DNA of 64,000 nt from the NCBI RefSeq assembly GCF_000380645.1, contig NZ_AQXZ01000010.1, positions 1-64,000 of the forward strand, given 5' to 3'. Shown here in pieces: positions 52,219-59,376 of this stretch. Position 1 is the first letter of the stretch. The number at the start of each line of letters is the position of its first letter. Origin of the DNA: Smaragdicoccus niigatensis DSM 44881 = NBRC 103563 (GTDB taxonomy: Bacteria > Actinomycetota > Actinomycetes > Mycobacteriales > Mycobacteriaceae). A program made the position numbers and the translations under genes. The notes below the pieces were generated by a model that did no database searches, was not told where the DNA came from, and saw nothing but the letters and a program-made list of their open reading frames with translations.

Positions 52219-53373
52219 GTGAAGCGGTTGACCCGGACTGTGGTGGCTGCTGTGGCAGTGGTGGTCACGGCGTGCTCCGCCGCACCGACCACCGTTTCCG
52301 GTCAGGACGCAAGTCTGGCCGCCTCCGATTCCGAGATGGTTTCCGAAGCCGCTGCGAAGGCCTCCTGTGAAGCGAACTTCCTCGGTCGATTGACCCGTCG
52401 CGACAAGCTCGCGCAGCTGCTCACCGTCGGTGTCACCGGCTTCGACGACGCCTTAGCGGTGGTTCGCGCGCAGCATGTGGGCGGCATTTTCATCGGCGGT
52501 TGGACCGACCACGGTCTGCTCGCGAAAGCCTCGCTCGATCAAGTGAAGTCCGCCGCGAATGTGCCTCTCCTGGTGTCGATCGACGAGGAGGGTGGCCGCG
52601 TTTCGCGGGTTGCCGACCTCATCGGCCCGGTGCCGTCGGCGCGCACGGTCGCCCGCACAATGCCTGCCGACTCGGCGTACAAAAATGCCCTGAAGCGCGG
52701 CAAAGATCTTGCCGCGCTCGGGATCACCGTGAACTTCGCACCCGTCGTGGATGTGTCCGACCAGGCCGACGGCGAAGTCATCGGGGATCGGTCGTACTCG
52801 GGTGACCCGCAGGTCGCGACCACGTACGCCGACGCCTACGTCCGCGGCATGGAGGAAGCCGGGGTCCGCCCGGTCATCAAGCACTTCCCGGGCCATGGGC
52901 ATGGGTCCGGCGATTCGCACCGCGCCGGCGTGGTGACCACTCCGCCGCTCGCGGACCTGCAGCAGGTCGATCTCGTGCCGTTCCGCAAGCTCGTCGACGA
53001 CAACGTCGGCGTCATGGTCGGGCATCTCACGGTTCCGGGGTTGACCACCGACGGGATTCCGGCAAGCGTCAGTCCGGCGGTGATGGATCTGCTCCGGAAG
53101 GGCGACGGCTACGGCGCACGGCCGTTCAACGGCGTCATCTTCACCGACGATCTGCTCGGCATGGCGGCGATCAGTGATCGGATGGATCTGCCGTCTGCGG
53201 TCGTGGCCGCCCTCGAGGCCGGTGCCGACGTCGCGTTGTGGATCTCGACCGCGGAAGTTACTCAGGTCCTCGATCGGCTCGAGGAAGCAATGACGTCCGG
53301 CCGCTACCCGGAAAGCCAGGTCGACGCGTCGGTGTTGCGCGTGGCGCGCTTCAAACACGCCACCACCTGTTGA
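52219..53373 (+). CDS. lpqI: Beta-N-acetylglucosaminidase lipoprotein (GH3, NagZ/LpqI-like)
   Basis: 384 residues. Lipoprotein signal with Cys19 (VVTACS), then a single GH3 barrel: DEEGGRVSR, NFAPVVDVSD, KHFPGHGHGSGDSHR (the NagZ His-Asp dyad) and FTDDLLGMAAI with the nucleophile Asp. It cleaves GlcNAc from peptidoglycan fragments outside the membrane and serves muropeptide recycling, as shown for mycobacterial LpqI (Rv0237). GTG 52219 is chosen because of the hexamer and the signal peptide. Followed by the Rv0238-like TetR gene. Confidence 0.92.
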   Translation: MKRLTRTVVAAVAVVVTACSAAPTTVSGQDASLAASDSEMVSEAAAKASCEANFLGRLTRRDKLAQLLTVGVTGFDDALAVVRAQHVGGIFIGGWTDHGLLAKASLDQVKSAANVPLLVSIDEEGGRVSRVADLIGPVPSARTVARTMPADSAYKNALKRGKDLAALGITVNFAPVVDVSDQADGEVIGDRSYSGDPQVATTYADAYVRGMEEAGVRPVIKHFPGHGHGSGDSHRAGVVTTPPLADLQQVDLVPFRKLVDDNVGVMVGHLTVPGLTTDGIPASVSPAVMDLLRKGDGYGARPFNGVIFTDDLLGMAAISDRMDLPSAVVAALEAGADVALWISTAEVTQVLDRLEEAMTSGRYPESQVDASVLRVARFKHATTC

Positions 53374-53392
53374 TCGCCGGGACCGCGCCTCT

Positions 53393-53418
53393 CCTAACTT
53401 ACTGACGAGTAAGGTAGG
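53393..53418 (+). promoter_or_regulatory. TetR operator upstream of the regulator gene
   Basis: 26-bp palindrome, CCTAACTTACT (53393-53403), GACG, then a mirror arm to 53418. Core CTTACT-N4-AGTAAG. It lies 27 bp before the TetR ATG, where a bound dimer would repress its own gene. The same core occurs at 57755-57770. Confidence 0.7.
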
Positions 53419-53445
53419 CTTCCTTCCGAAGTGGGGAGGTCGAAG

Positions 53446-54045
53446 ATGACGAATCGTGCACGTCGGCTCCCGCGCGCGATCCGCGAGCAGCAGATGCTCG
53501 ACTCGGCCGTCGAGGTGTTCTCCGAGTTCGGCTTCCATGGCACGTCGATGGAGGCGATCGCGACTGCCGCGGGCGTCTCGAAGCCGATGCTGTACCTGTA
53601 CTACGGCTCGAAGGACGAGCTCTTCGCGGCGTGTATCTCACGCGAGACCGTCCGGTTCCTGGAGGCTATCGCGGGTGCGGGCGACCCGCAGTTGTCGCCC
53701 TTCGAGCAGGTCAACGTAGGGCTCGTCGGGTTTCTGAAGTTCGTCGATGAGCACCGTGCGTCGTGGCAGGTCCTGTACCGGCAGGCGGTTGGTCAGCAAG
53801 CCTTCGCGGGCCAGGTGGCCGCGAGCCGGCAGCGGCTTATCGACCTGGTTTCCCATGTCCTGCAAGCGAGTACGCGGAACCCGGAAGAGGACACGGACTT
53901 CTCGCTGATGGCCGTCGCGCTCGTCGGCGCAGGTGAGGCCGTCGCCGACCGAATCGCCGACGGGTCGGTCTCCGTCGAACGTGCGGCTACGGTCCTGCAG
54001 AACCTCGCGTGGCGTGGTCTGTCCGGCAGGCGACGGGAATCTTAA
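53446..54045 (+). CDS. TetR/AcrR family transcriptional regulator (Rv0238-like)
   Basis: 199 residues. The helix-turn-helix is clear in the first 60: IREQQMLDSAVEVFSEFGFHG, MEAIATAAGVSKPMLYLYYGSKDELF. The ligand domain follows; no family-specific pocket is recognised. The start is ATG 53446 with GGAGG 6 nt upstream. Its palindromic operator is repeated between fabG4 and fadA2, so it probably represses itself and the htdX-fabG4 and fadA2 genes, with an acyl-CoA-type ligand as a guess. M. tuberculosis has Rv0238 in the corresponding place. Confidence 0.9.
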   Translation: MTNRARRLPRAIREQQMLDSAVEVFSEFGFHGTSMEAIATAAGVSKPMLYLYYGSKDELFAACISRETVRFLEAIAGAGDPQLSPFEQVNVGLVGFLKFVDEHRASWQVLYRQAVGQQAFAGQVAASRQRLIDLVSHVLQASTRNPEEDTDFSLMAVALVGAGEAVADRIADGSVSVERAATVLQNLAWRGLSGRRRES

Positions 54046-54259
54046 ATTCCCGTTGCACTGTGAGGTGGGTCACAGTAATATGAGGAAACCAACTCGAAAT
54101 GCGGTGAAACCGACTGCAGACGGATTCACACTTTCCAAGTGCCCGGCCATCGAAACCGGAAAACGATGACCCCGGGGGGACCGGAATAACGTACAAGAGA
54201 CGGTTGAAAATACGGATTAGCGTGCCCAGCGTCCGCAAATAATTGGAGAAGAGCCGTAC

Positions 54260-54383
54260 AACGGTTTGGTCCTCCAAACAACGACACATTGACCCTAGCT
54301 AGGCCGCAAAATGTGATCGCAGGACCTCCAAGCCCAGACTCTCAGCGCAAAAGCGCCCGATCCCCCGTCGGGCGCTTTTTGCG
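54260..54383 (+). ncRNA. Candidate structured RNA with intrinsic terminator
   Basis: Nested pairing: GGTCCT (54268-54273) with AGGACC (54321-54326), CACATT (54285-54290) with AATGTG (54310-54315), and the palindrome CCTAGCTAGG (54294-54303) at the centre. A competing hairpin TTTGG/CCAAA (54265-54278) would exclude the first stem. The terminator arms are 54346-54359 and 54369-54383 with TTTTT, the best U-tract in the window. No protein start follows within the RNA, so a small RNA is more likely than a leader. Not matched to a known family. Confidence 0.45.
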
Positions 54384-54407
54384 TGCCCGGATCAGGATCG
54401 GTTCGCG

Positions 54408-54450
54408 TTGGGAAGCGTCCGGATCGCTGACCGATCGATTTCCTTCCGAA
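54408..54450 (+). repeat. Relic copy A of the palindrome at the DUF559 gene end
   Basis: About 55 bp (54402-54460) align with 55335-55393, including the reading frame ending VGKRPDR-stop, which mirrors the IGKRLDR-stop of the intact gene. The palindrome is damaged in this copy (CTTCCGAA for CTTCCCAA, CGATCG for GCGATCC). It looks like the tail of a lost second gene copy. Confidence 0.65.
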
Positions 54451-54496
54451 TCCCGAACTGGGGAACCAGGCGATCGCACCGGACGTCCATGTTCGC

Positions 54497-55363
54497 GTGC
54501 ACAACACCAAACTGAATTCACTCCTCGCCCGGCAGGAGGGCATTCTCACCCTTCGTCAGGCGCGGGACTATGGCATGTCGGAGGAAGCGGTAAAGCGTCG
54601 ACTGTCGTCTCGGCAGTGGCGCCGAGTCTCGTCGGGCACGTATCACGCGCTCGATCACCCGTGGACGCCTACCGCCGCGCTGCGCGCCGCTGTCCTCGGT
54701 GCCGGCAAGGATGCAGTGGCCCATGGTCTCAGCGCCGCCTGGTGGCACGGGCTCTTGGAAAAACCTGACGTCACGCGTTTCGTGACGATTCCACGGAAAC
54801 GCTGCGTGACGCGGATTGGAAACGTGGAGATCCGCCGACGAGACCTGGATCGACGCGATCTCGCAGTAGTTCGGGGGCTTGCCGTGACTGGCGTGCCGTT
54901 GTCCGTGCTCGAAGCCGGTGATTCGGTCCTGATGGATAGGGCTCTTCAACTCCGGGTCAAACTTCCGATGCTTCGTGAAGTACACGATCGAAACGCTCGT
55001 CGAGACGGAGCTGCTGAGGCCGGACGACTGTTGGCAGTCGCCGAATCTGGCGGGCGGAGTGAGGCGGAGCGTCTCCTCCACTCGATCTTCCGACGATGGA
55101 ACATCCGGGGTTGGACGGCGCAGTTTGAGGTGCAGGGCTATTTGCTCGATGCGGCGTTTGAGGAGGAACGCCTCGGCATCGAGGTCGACGGCTGGCGGTT
55201 TCATCGAGATGCGGCGCGAAACAGTGCTGACTTGCGGAGGCAGAACATCTTGGTCAACGCGGGGTGGCGACTGCTGCGGTATGACTGGCACCGCCTGGAC
55301 AGTGACCCGGACGGAGTGGCCGAGGAGATTCGCCTGGCGATTGGGAAGCGTTTGGATCGCTGA
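54497..55363 (+). CDS. AbiEi-antitoxin-like N-terminal domain with DUF559 nuclease-like domain
   Basis: 288 residues. The N-terminal 75 or so form the AbiEi-type winged-helix region (LLARQEGILTLRQARDYGMSEEAVKRRLSS, then WRRVSSGTYH). The C-terminal domain is DUF559, a Vsr-like endonuclease fold: LDAAFEEERLGIEVDGWRFH with an acidic pair (Asp, Glu-x-Asp) and RRQNILVNAGWRLLRYDW. Such proteins are abundant, usually orphan, in actinobacteria; no AbiEii toxin partner is next to it. Relic and intact palindromes flank it. The GTG at 54497 has no ribosome site. Function unproven. Confidence 0.82.
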   Translation: MHNTKLNSLLARQEGILTLRQARDYGMSEEAVKRRLSSRQWRRVSSGTYHALDHPWTPTAALRAAVLGAGKDAVAHGLSAAWWHGLLEKPDVTRFVTIPRKRCVTRIGNVEIRRRDLDRRDLAVVRGLAVTGVPLSVLEAGDSVLMDRALQLRVKLPMLREVHDRNARRDGAAEAGRLLAVAESGGRSEAERLLHSIFRRWNIRGWTAQFEVQGYLLDAAFEEERLGIEVDGWRFHRDAARNSADLRRQNILVNAGWRLLRYDWHRLDSDPDGVAEEIRLAIGKRLDR

Positions 55364-55383
55364 GCGATCCGATTCCTTCCCAA
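55341..55383 (+). repeat. Intact two-part palindrome over the DUF559 gene stop
   Basis: TTGGGAAG (55341-55348), 5 nt, GGATCGCT (55354-55361), G, AGCGATCC (55363-55370), 5 nt, CTTCCCAA (55376-55383). The TGA stop is at the centre. It has a 5/5 symmetric internal loop. A damaged copy precedes the gene. Confidence 0.75.
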
Positions 55384-55388
55384 AGCCG

Positions 55389-55420
55389 AACCCCCGCCAG
55401 TCCGAGGACTGGCGGGGGTT
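55389..55420. terminator. Bidirectional terminator between DUF559 gene and htdX
   Basis: Perfect 15-bp inverted repeat, AACCCCCGCCAGTCC and its complement, separated by 2 nt. It lies between convergent genes; short TT ends on each strand. Confidence 0.75.
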
Positions 55421-55434
55421 GGTTCCGGTCTAAA

Positions 55435-56301
55435 TCAGAGCCCGCGCACCGTCGCAGTGAGGTGCGGGTAGCCCTTCTTCGGGTGCTTGACCGCGAGGTC
55501 CCAGCCGCCATCGGCCTTATCGGCGTAGACGTTGATCTTCGACGGGATCAGGACCGGCTTGTTGAACCGCACGGTGTACACAAACGCGTCCGGCAGCTTG
55601 CCTTCGATCGCCTGCAGAATGGTCGCTGCGCTCCACATGCCGTGCGCGATCGTTGACGGGAAGCCGAAAGCCTTCGCGCCGATCGACGAGATGTGGATCG
55701 GGTTGCGGTCGCCCGAGACGGCCGCATAGCGGCTGATCGTGCTCTGGGTGACCTTGAGCGCCTTCTGCGGGCGAGGCGGAACCTCGTCCGGCTTCTTTTC
55801 GCCCTTCGGTCCGCCCGACAGCGACGTCTTCTGCTGGCTCAGCATGGTCGAAACCTGCTTCCACACCAGCTCGCCGCCGACCGTGATCTCGCTGACCATG
55901 TCGAAGAGCATGCCCTTCGGGTGTTCGCGCAGGTTCTCGGCGCGAACGGCGATGTCGAGCACGTCGCGGACCGACAGCGGACGGTACTGCGTGATGACGT
56001 TCTCGAAGTGCACCAGACCCATTGCCGGGAACGGGAATTCGCCGCCCACGAAGAGCGACACCACGAGCGGAGTCGTCAGCGTGAAGGGGTAGGTGGCCGG
56101 CAGTGCGTCGATGAGGCGCAGGTCGGTGACCTTGACGTAGTCCGACAGGTTGTCGAGGTCGACCTTGAGGCCGTCGAGCTCCATGACCGTGTCCGGCAGC
56201 GTCTTCGGCTTCGACTTGCCCGGGATCGGGACCGCGCCCAGGGCGGCCTTTGCGTAAAGGCCGCCGAGGTTCGGCAGTTCAGTCAGCTTCTGAGTGGCCA
56301 C
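55435..56301 (-). CDS. htdX: MaoC-like 3-hydroxyacyl-thioester dehydratase
   Basis: 288 residues, double hotdog fold. It dehydrates 3-hydroxyacyl-CoA/ACP. The hydratase 2 motif is in the C-terminal half: SGDRNPIHISSIGAKAFGFPSTIAHGMW with the Asp/His pair. The N-terminal hotdog (about 60-150) lacks it. GTG 56301 (MATQKLTELPNLGGLYAKA) starts 2 nt after the fabG4 stop, so the genes form an operon. Order and strand equal Rv0241c-Rv0242c-Rv0243. Confidence 0.92.
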   Translation of the reverse strand: MATQKLTELPNLGGLYAKAALGAVPIPGKSKPKTLPDTVMELDGLKVDLDNLSDYVKVTDLRLIDALPATYPFTLTTPLVVSLFVGGEFPFPAMGLVHFENVITQYRPLSVRDVLDIAVRAENLREHPKGMLFDMVSEITVGGELVWKQVSTMLSQQKTSLSGGPKGEKKPDEVPPRPQKALKVTQSTISRYAAVSGDRNPIHISSIGAKAFGFPSTIAHGMWSAATILQAIEGKLPDAFVYTVRFNKPVLIPSKINVYADKADGGWDLAVKHPKKGYPHLTATVRGL

Positions 56302-56303
56302 GA

Positions 56304-57659
56304 TCAGGCGCCCATCATCGCCTGGCCGCAAACGCGGACGACGTTGCCGGTGACGGCAGCCGAAGCCGGGCTCGCGAAGTAGGAGATGGTCTCGGCGATG
56401 TCGACCGGCAGACCACCCTGGAGCAGGGTGGAGAGCAGACGGCCACCCTCACGGGTCGCGACCGGAACAGCGGCGGTCATCGCGGTCTCGATGAAGCCCG
56501 GCGCGGCCGCGTTGATCGTGATGCCCTTCTTGGCCAGCTCGATCGCCTCGCCGTCGACCATGCCGATGACGCCGGCCTTGGTGAGGCCGTAGTTGGTCTG
56601 GCCACGGTTACCGGCGATGCCAGCGATCGACGAGATGTCGATGACGCGGCCGCCCTCGGCGAGGACACCCTTCTCGACGAGGCCGTTGGTGATGGCATAC
56701 GGCGCAGCGAGGTTGACCGCGATGACCGAGTTCCAGCGTCCGTCGTCCATGTTGGCGAGGAGCTTGTCGCGGGTGATACCGGCGTTGTGCACGACGATGT
56801 CGATCTTGCCGCCGAAGCGCTCGGCTGCCTTGGCCAGAACGTCTGCCGCGTCGGCCGCGGTGACGTCGAGAGCGAGGGCGGTTGCGCCGATCTTGTTGGC
56901 GGTCTCCGCGAGCGCCTCGCCGGCCTGCGGAACGTCCGCGATGATGACCTTGGCACCGTCGCGGATCAGGACCTCAGCAGTCGACGCGCCGATACCGCGA
57001 GCGGCACCGGTGACGACGGCGACCTTGCCGGCGAGCGGCTTGGCCCAGTCCGCCGGAGCAGTGGCGTCGGCCGCGCCGACCTTGAAGACCTGGCCGTCGA
57101 CGAAGGCCGACTTGCCCGAGAGGATGAAGCGGAGGGTCGACTCGAGGCCCGAGCCCTTCTGCTTCGGCGAGACGTAGACGAGCTGTGCGGTCGAGCCCTT
57201 CTGAAGCTCCTTGGCGACCGAGCGGGTGAAGCCCTCGAGCGAACGCTGCGCGATGCGCTCTTCGACGGACTTCGTCTCGTCCGGCGTGGTGCCGATGACG
57301 AGGATGCGAGCGCAGGCGGTGAGCTGGCGCATGACCGGCTGGAAGAACTTGTAGAGGTCGGCGGTGCCGGCGATCGTGGTGATGCCGGTCGCGTCGAAGA
57401 CGAGGGCGCCGTACTTCTCGTCGTTGCCTTCGGCGAAGACATAGTCGGTCAGCAGGCCCGGGATCGCCTTGGCGATGCGACCGGTGCCGCCGACGAGAAC
57501 CGGGCCGTTGAGCGGCGGCTCACCCGCGACGTAGCGACGCAATTCCGGGGGAACCGGGAGACCGGCCTTCTTGGCAACGAATCCACCGATGGCGGAGTGA
57601 ACGAAGGAGCCGTAGAGCTGGGGAGCGCCGCCATCAGCGGCACGCTTGGTCGAGGCCAC
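56304..57659 (-). CDS. fabG4: High-molecular-weight 3-oxoacyl reductase
   Basis: 451 residues. The N-terminal flavodoxin-like half (about 1-205) is typical of HMwFabG. The C-terminal short-chain dehydrogenase has the nucleotide motif [11 protein letters not shown] in [10 protein letters not shown], and the catalytic Ser and Tyr-x3-Lys in [22 protein letters not shown]. It is the Rv0242c counterpart, a NADH-dependent enzyme active on long 3-oxoacyl-CoA. GTG 57659 with GAGGG 6 nt upstream. Divergent from fadA2 across a 156-bp region holding the TetR-type operator. Confidence 0.95.
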   Translation of the reverse strand: MASTKRAADGGAPQLYGSFVHSAIGGFVAKKAGLPVPPELRRYVAGEPPLNGPVLVGGTGRIAKAIPGLLTDYVFAEGNDEKYGALVFDATGITTIAGTADLYKFFQPVMRQLTACARILVIGTTPDETKSVEERIAQRSLEGFTRSVAKELQKGSTAQLVYVSPKQKGSGLESTLRFILSGKSAFVDGQVFKVGAADATAPADWAKPLAGKVAVVTGAARGIGASTAEVLIRDGAKVIIADVPQAGEALAETANKIGATALALDVTAADAADVLAKAAERFGGKIDIVVHNAGITRDKLLANMDDGRWNSVIAVNLAAPYAITNGLVEKGVLAEGGRVIDISSIAGIAGNRGQTNYGLTKAGVIGMVDGEAIELAKKGITINAAAPGFIETAMTAAVPVATREGGRLLSTLLQGGLPVDIAETISYFASPASAAVTGNVVRVCGQAMMGA

Positions 57660-57752
57660 GAAAAACCCTCTTCTGCGTTGGATTGTTGGAATACTGCGGT
57701 TGTCTTGTGGGTCACTTTAAACAGGGCGGGTGATCCCCCTGTATCGACAAGT

Positions 57753-57772
57753 AACTTACCCCCGAGTAAGTT
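57753..57772. promoter_or_regulatory. TetR operator between fabG4 and fadA2
   Basis: Perfect arms AACTTAC (57753-57759) and GTAAGTT (57766-57772), 6 nt apart. The core CTTACC-CCCG-AGTAAG differs in a few bases from the operator at 53393-53418. It lies 44 bp before fadA2 and 94 bp before fabG4, so it could control both directions. Confidence 0.7.
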
Positions 57773-57815
57773 CACTGTCGAGTACAGCCCTCGTAACGCT
57801 GGGAGAAAAACAACA

Positions 57816-59096
57816 ATGGCTAAGCAAGTTCGGAAGGTCGCCATCCTCGGCGGTAACCGCATTCCGTTCGCGCGCTCGAATGGTGCGTATTCGCACGCAT
57901 CGAACCAGGACATGTTCACCGCGGCCCTCGACGGACTCGTCGCCCGCTTCGGGCTTCAGGGCGAAGAACTCGGCCTCGTCGTCGGTGGCGCGGTGCTCAA
58001 GCACGCCCGCGACTTCAAGCTCATCCGCGAGTGCGTTCTCGGCTCGCCGCTGAGCCCCTACACCCAGGCCTACGACATCCAGAAGGCTTGTGGCACTGGA
58101 CTTCAGGCAGCGATCAACGTTGCCGACGCAATCGCCGCGGGCCGTGTCGACTCGGGTATCGCCGGTGGCACCGACACCACCTCGGACGCCCCGATCGCCC
58201 TCGGTGACAACACCCGCGAGGTGCTCCTCGGCTTCAACCGTGCGAAGACCACCCTCGAGCGCCTCAAGCTCATCGGTCAGCTGCCGGCGAACCTCGGCCT
58301 GGACATCCCGGCCAACGCCGAAGTCCGCACCGGACTGTCGATGGGTGAGCACGCTGCCATCACCGCAAGTGAGATGGGAATCGCACGTGAGGCGCAGGAC
58401 GAACTGGCCGCGGCCAGCCACGTCAACATGGCTGCTGCGTACGACCGCGGGTTCTTCAACGACCTCGTCACGCCGTACCTGGGTCTGACCCGTGACGACA
58501 ACCTGCGTCCGGGCAGCAAGGTGGAGAAGCTCGCGACCCTCAAGCCGGTCTTCGGCCGCAACCTCGAGAACCCGACCATGACGGCCGGTAACTCGACCCC
58601 GCTGACCGACGGTGCGTCGACCGCGCTGCTCGCGTCGGAGGAGTGGGCCGCCAAGCACAACATCGAGCCGCTGGCCTACTTCGTCGACGGTGACTCGGCT
58701 GCCGTCGATTACGTCAATGGCAAGGACGGCCTCCTCATGGCGCCGACCTACGCCGTGCCGCGGATGCTGGCTCGCAACGGCCTGACCCTCCAGGACTTCG
58801 ATTTCTACGAGATTCACGAGGCGTTCGCGTCGGTCGTGCTCGCCACCCTCAAGGCGTGGGAGAGCGACGAGTACTGCAAGGACCGCCTGGGCCTCGACGG
58901 TGCGCTCGGTCCGATCGACCGCAGCAAGCTCAACGTCAACGGCTCGTCGCTCGCTGCCGGACACCCGTTCGCGGCGACCGGTGGTCGAATCCTGGCTCAG
59001 ACGGCCAAGATGCTCAAGGAGAACGGCGGCGGTCGCGCCCTCGTTTCACTCTGCGAGGCCGGCGGTGGAGGCACCGTCGCAATCGTGGAGGCTTAG
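57816..59096 (+). CDS. fadA2: Acetyl-CoA C-acyltransferase (thiolase)
   Basis: 426 residues. It cleaves 3-ketoacyl-CoA in beta-oxidation or condenses it in reverse. Nucleophile Cys92 in QKACGTGLQ, the His in YEIHEAFAS, GHPFAATGGR, and the second Cys in SLCEAGGGGT are visible. The frame is open far upstream, but the real start is ATG 57816 with GGGAG 10 nt before, downstream of the operator. With fabG4 and htdX it supplies three steps of a fatty acyl cycle. Corresponds to Rv0243. Confidence 0.95.
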   Translation: MAKQVRKVAILGGNRIPFARSNGAYSHASNQDMFTAALDGLVARFGLQGEELGLVVGGAVLKHARDFKLIRECVLGSPLSPYTQAYDIQKACGTGLQAAINVADAIAAGRVDSGIAGGTDTTSDAPIALGDNTREVLLGFNRAKTTLERLKLIGQLPANLGLDIPANAEVRTGLSMGEHAAITASEMGIAREAQDELAAASHVNMAAAYDRGFFNDLVTPYLGLTRDDNLRPGSKVEKLATLKPVFGRNLENPTMTAGNSTPLTDGASTALLASEEWAAKHNIEPLAYFVDGDSAAVDYVNGKDGLLMAPTYAVPRMLARNGLTLQDFDFYEIHEAFASVVLATLKAWESDEYCKDRLGLDGALGPIDRSKLNVNGSSLAAGHPFAATGGRILAQTAKMLKENGGGRALVSLCEAGGGGTVAIVEA

Positions 59097-59116
59097 CCCC
59101 CAATAAGTGCCGGGTT

Positions 59117-59147
59117 GGCGGATTCGGTGTAACAGACACCCTCCGCC
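59117..59147 (+). repeat. Small two-part hairpin after fadA2
   Basis: GGCGGA (59117-59122), 3 nt, GGTGT (59126-59130), 5-nt loop, ACACC, 1 nt, TCCGCC (59142-59147), 21 nt after the stop of fadA2. Confidence 0.5.
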
Positions 59148-59162
59148 ATCCGATACTTACGG

Positions 59163-59211
59163 TGACCCCGTGTTGCTGCCTGACCCCCGACCCGGCAGCC
59201 CCACGGGGTCA
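59163..59211 (+). terminator. Two-part palindromic terminator after fadA2
   Basis: TGACCCCGTG (59163-59172) pairs with CACGGGGTCA (59202-59211), a 2/2 internal loop follows, then GCTGCC with GGCAGC and a 13-nt loop. It is the main fadA2 transcript end candidate, with short T-runs after it (ATTCCATTTT). Confidence 0.65.
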
Positions 59212-59376
59212 TTCCATTTTCTGGAGCGACTTCGTGTTCTCGCCCATTGCTCCCAGAAAAATGCAGCCAACCCGTGACCTGTACCTGCCGTTTTGGTCCG
59301 CGGTTGAGATGCCCGTCCGACCTACGCTTCAGTTCAGCGAGTTGGGATCGGCATTGGAGGAACTCTGAGCGCGCGT

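Larger units (their letters stand above)
54046..54496. other. 451-bp intergenic region, AT-richer, with RNA-like structure
   Basis: No protein gene is supported. The first 190 bp are markedly AT-richer than neighbours (for example TAATATGAGG near 54074 and TTGAAAATACGG near 54204). Positions 54260-54383 hold nested inverted repeats ending in a T-rich intrinsic terminator, described as a candidate RNA. Positions 54402-54460 are a degenerate copy of the 3' end of the following DUF559 gene. Confidence 0.6.

Noticed and set aside
54340-54383. Possible actinobacterial 6C RNA because of a CCCCC loop in the terminator
   Set aside because: 6C RNA needs two hairpins, each with a C-rich loop; only one hairpin with five C is present.
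54497-55363. Complete AbiE type IV toxin-antitoxin system
   Set aside because: No AbiEii nucleotidyltransferase toxin gene is adjacent; the protein carries a DUF559 nuclease-like domain instead, so it is an orphan.
56250-57815. A long in-frame upstream extension of fadA2, giving a 948-residue protein
   Set aside because: It runs antisense through htdX/fabG4 and across the operator; the thiolase starts normally at ATG 57816 with a ribosome site.
59097-59376. Possible homologue of the mycobacterial F6 small RNA, which lies downstream of fadA2 in M. tuberculosis
   Set aside because: The region has two hairpins but I cannot recall or align the F6 sequence reliably, and no promoter of the SigF type was recognised; only hairpins are reported.
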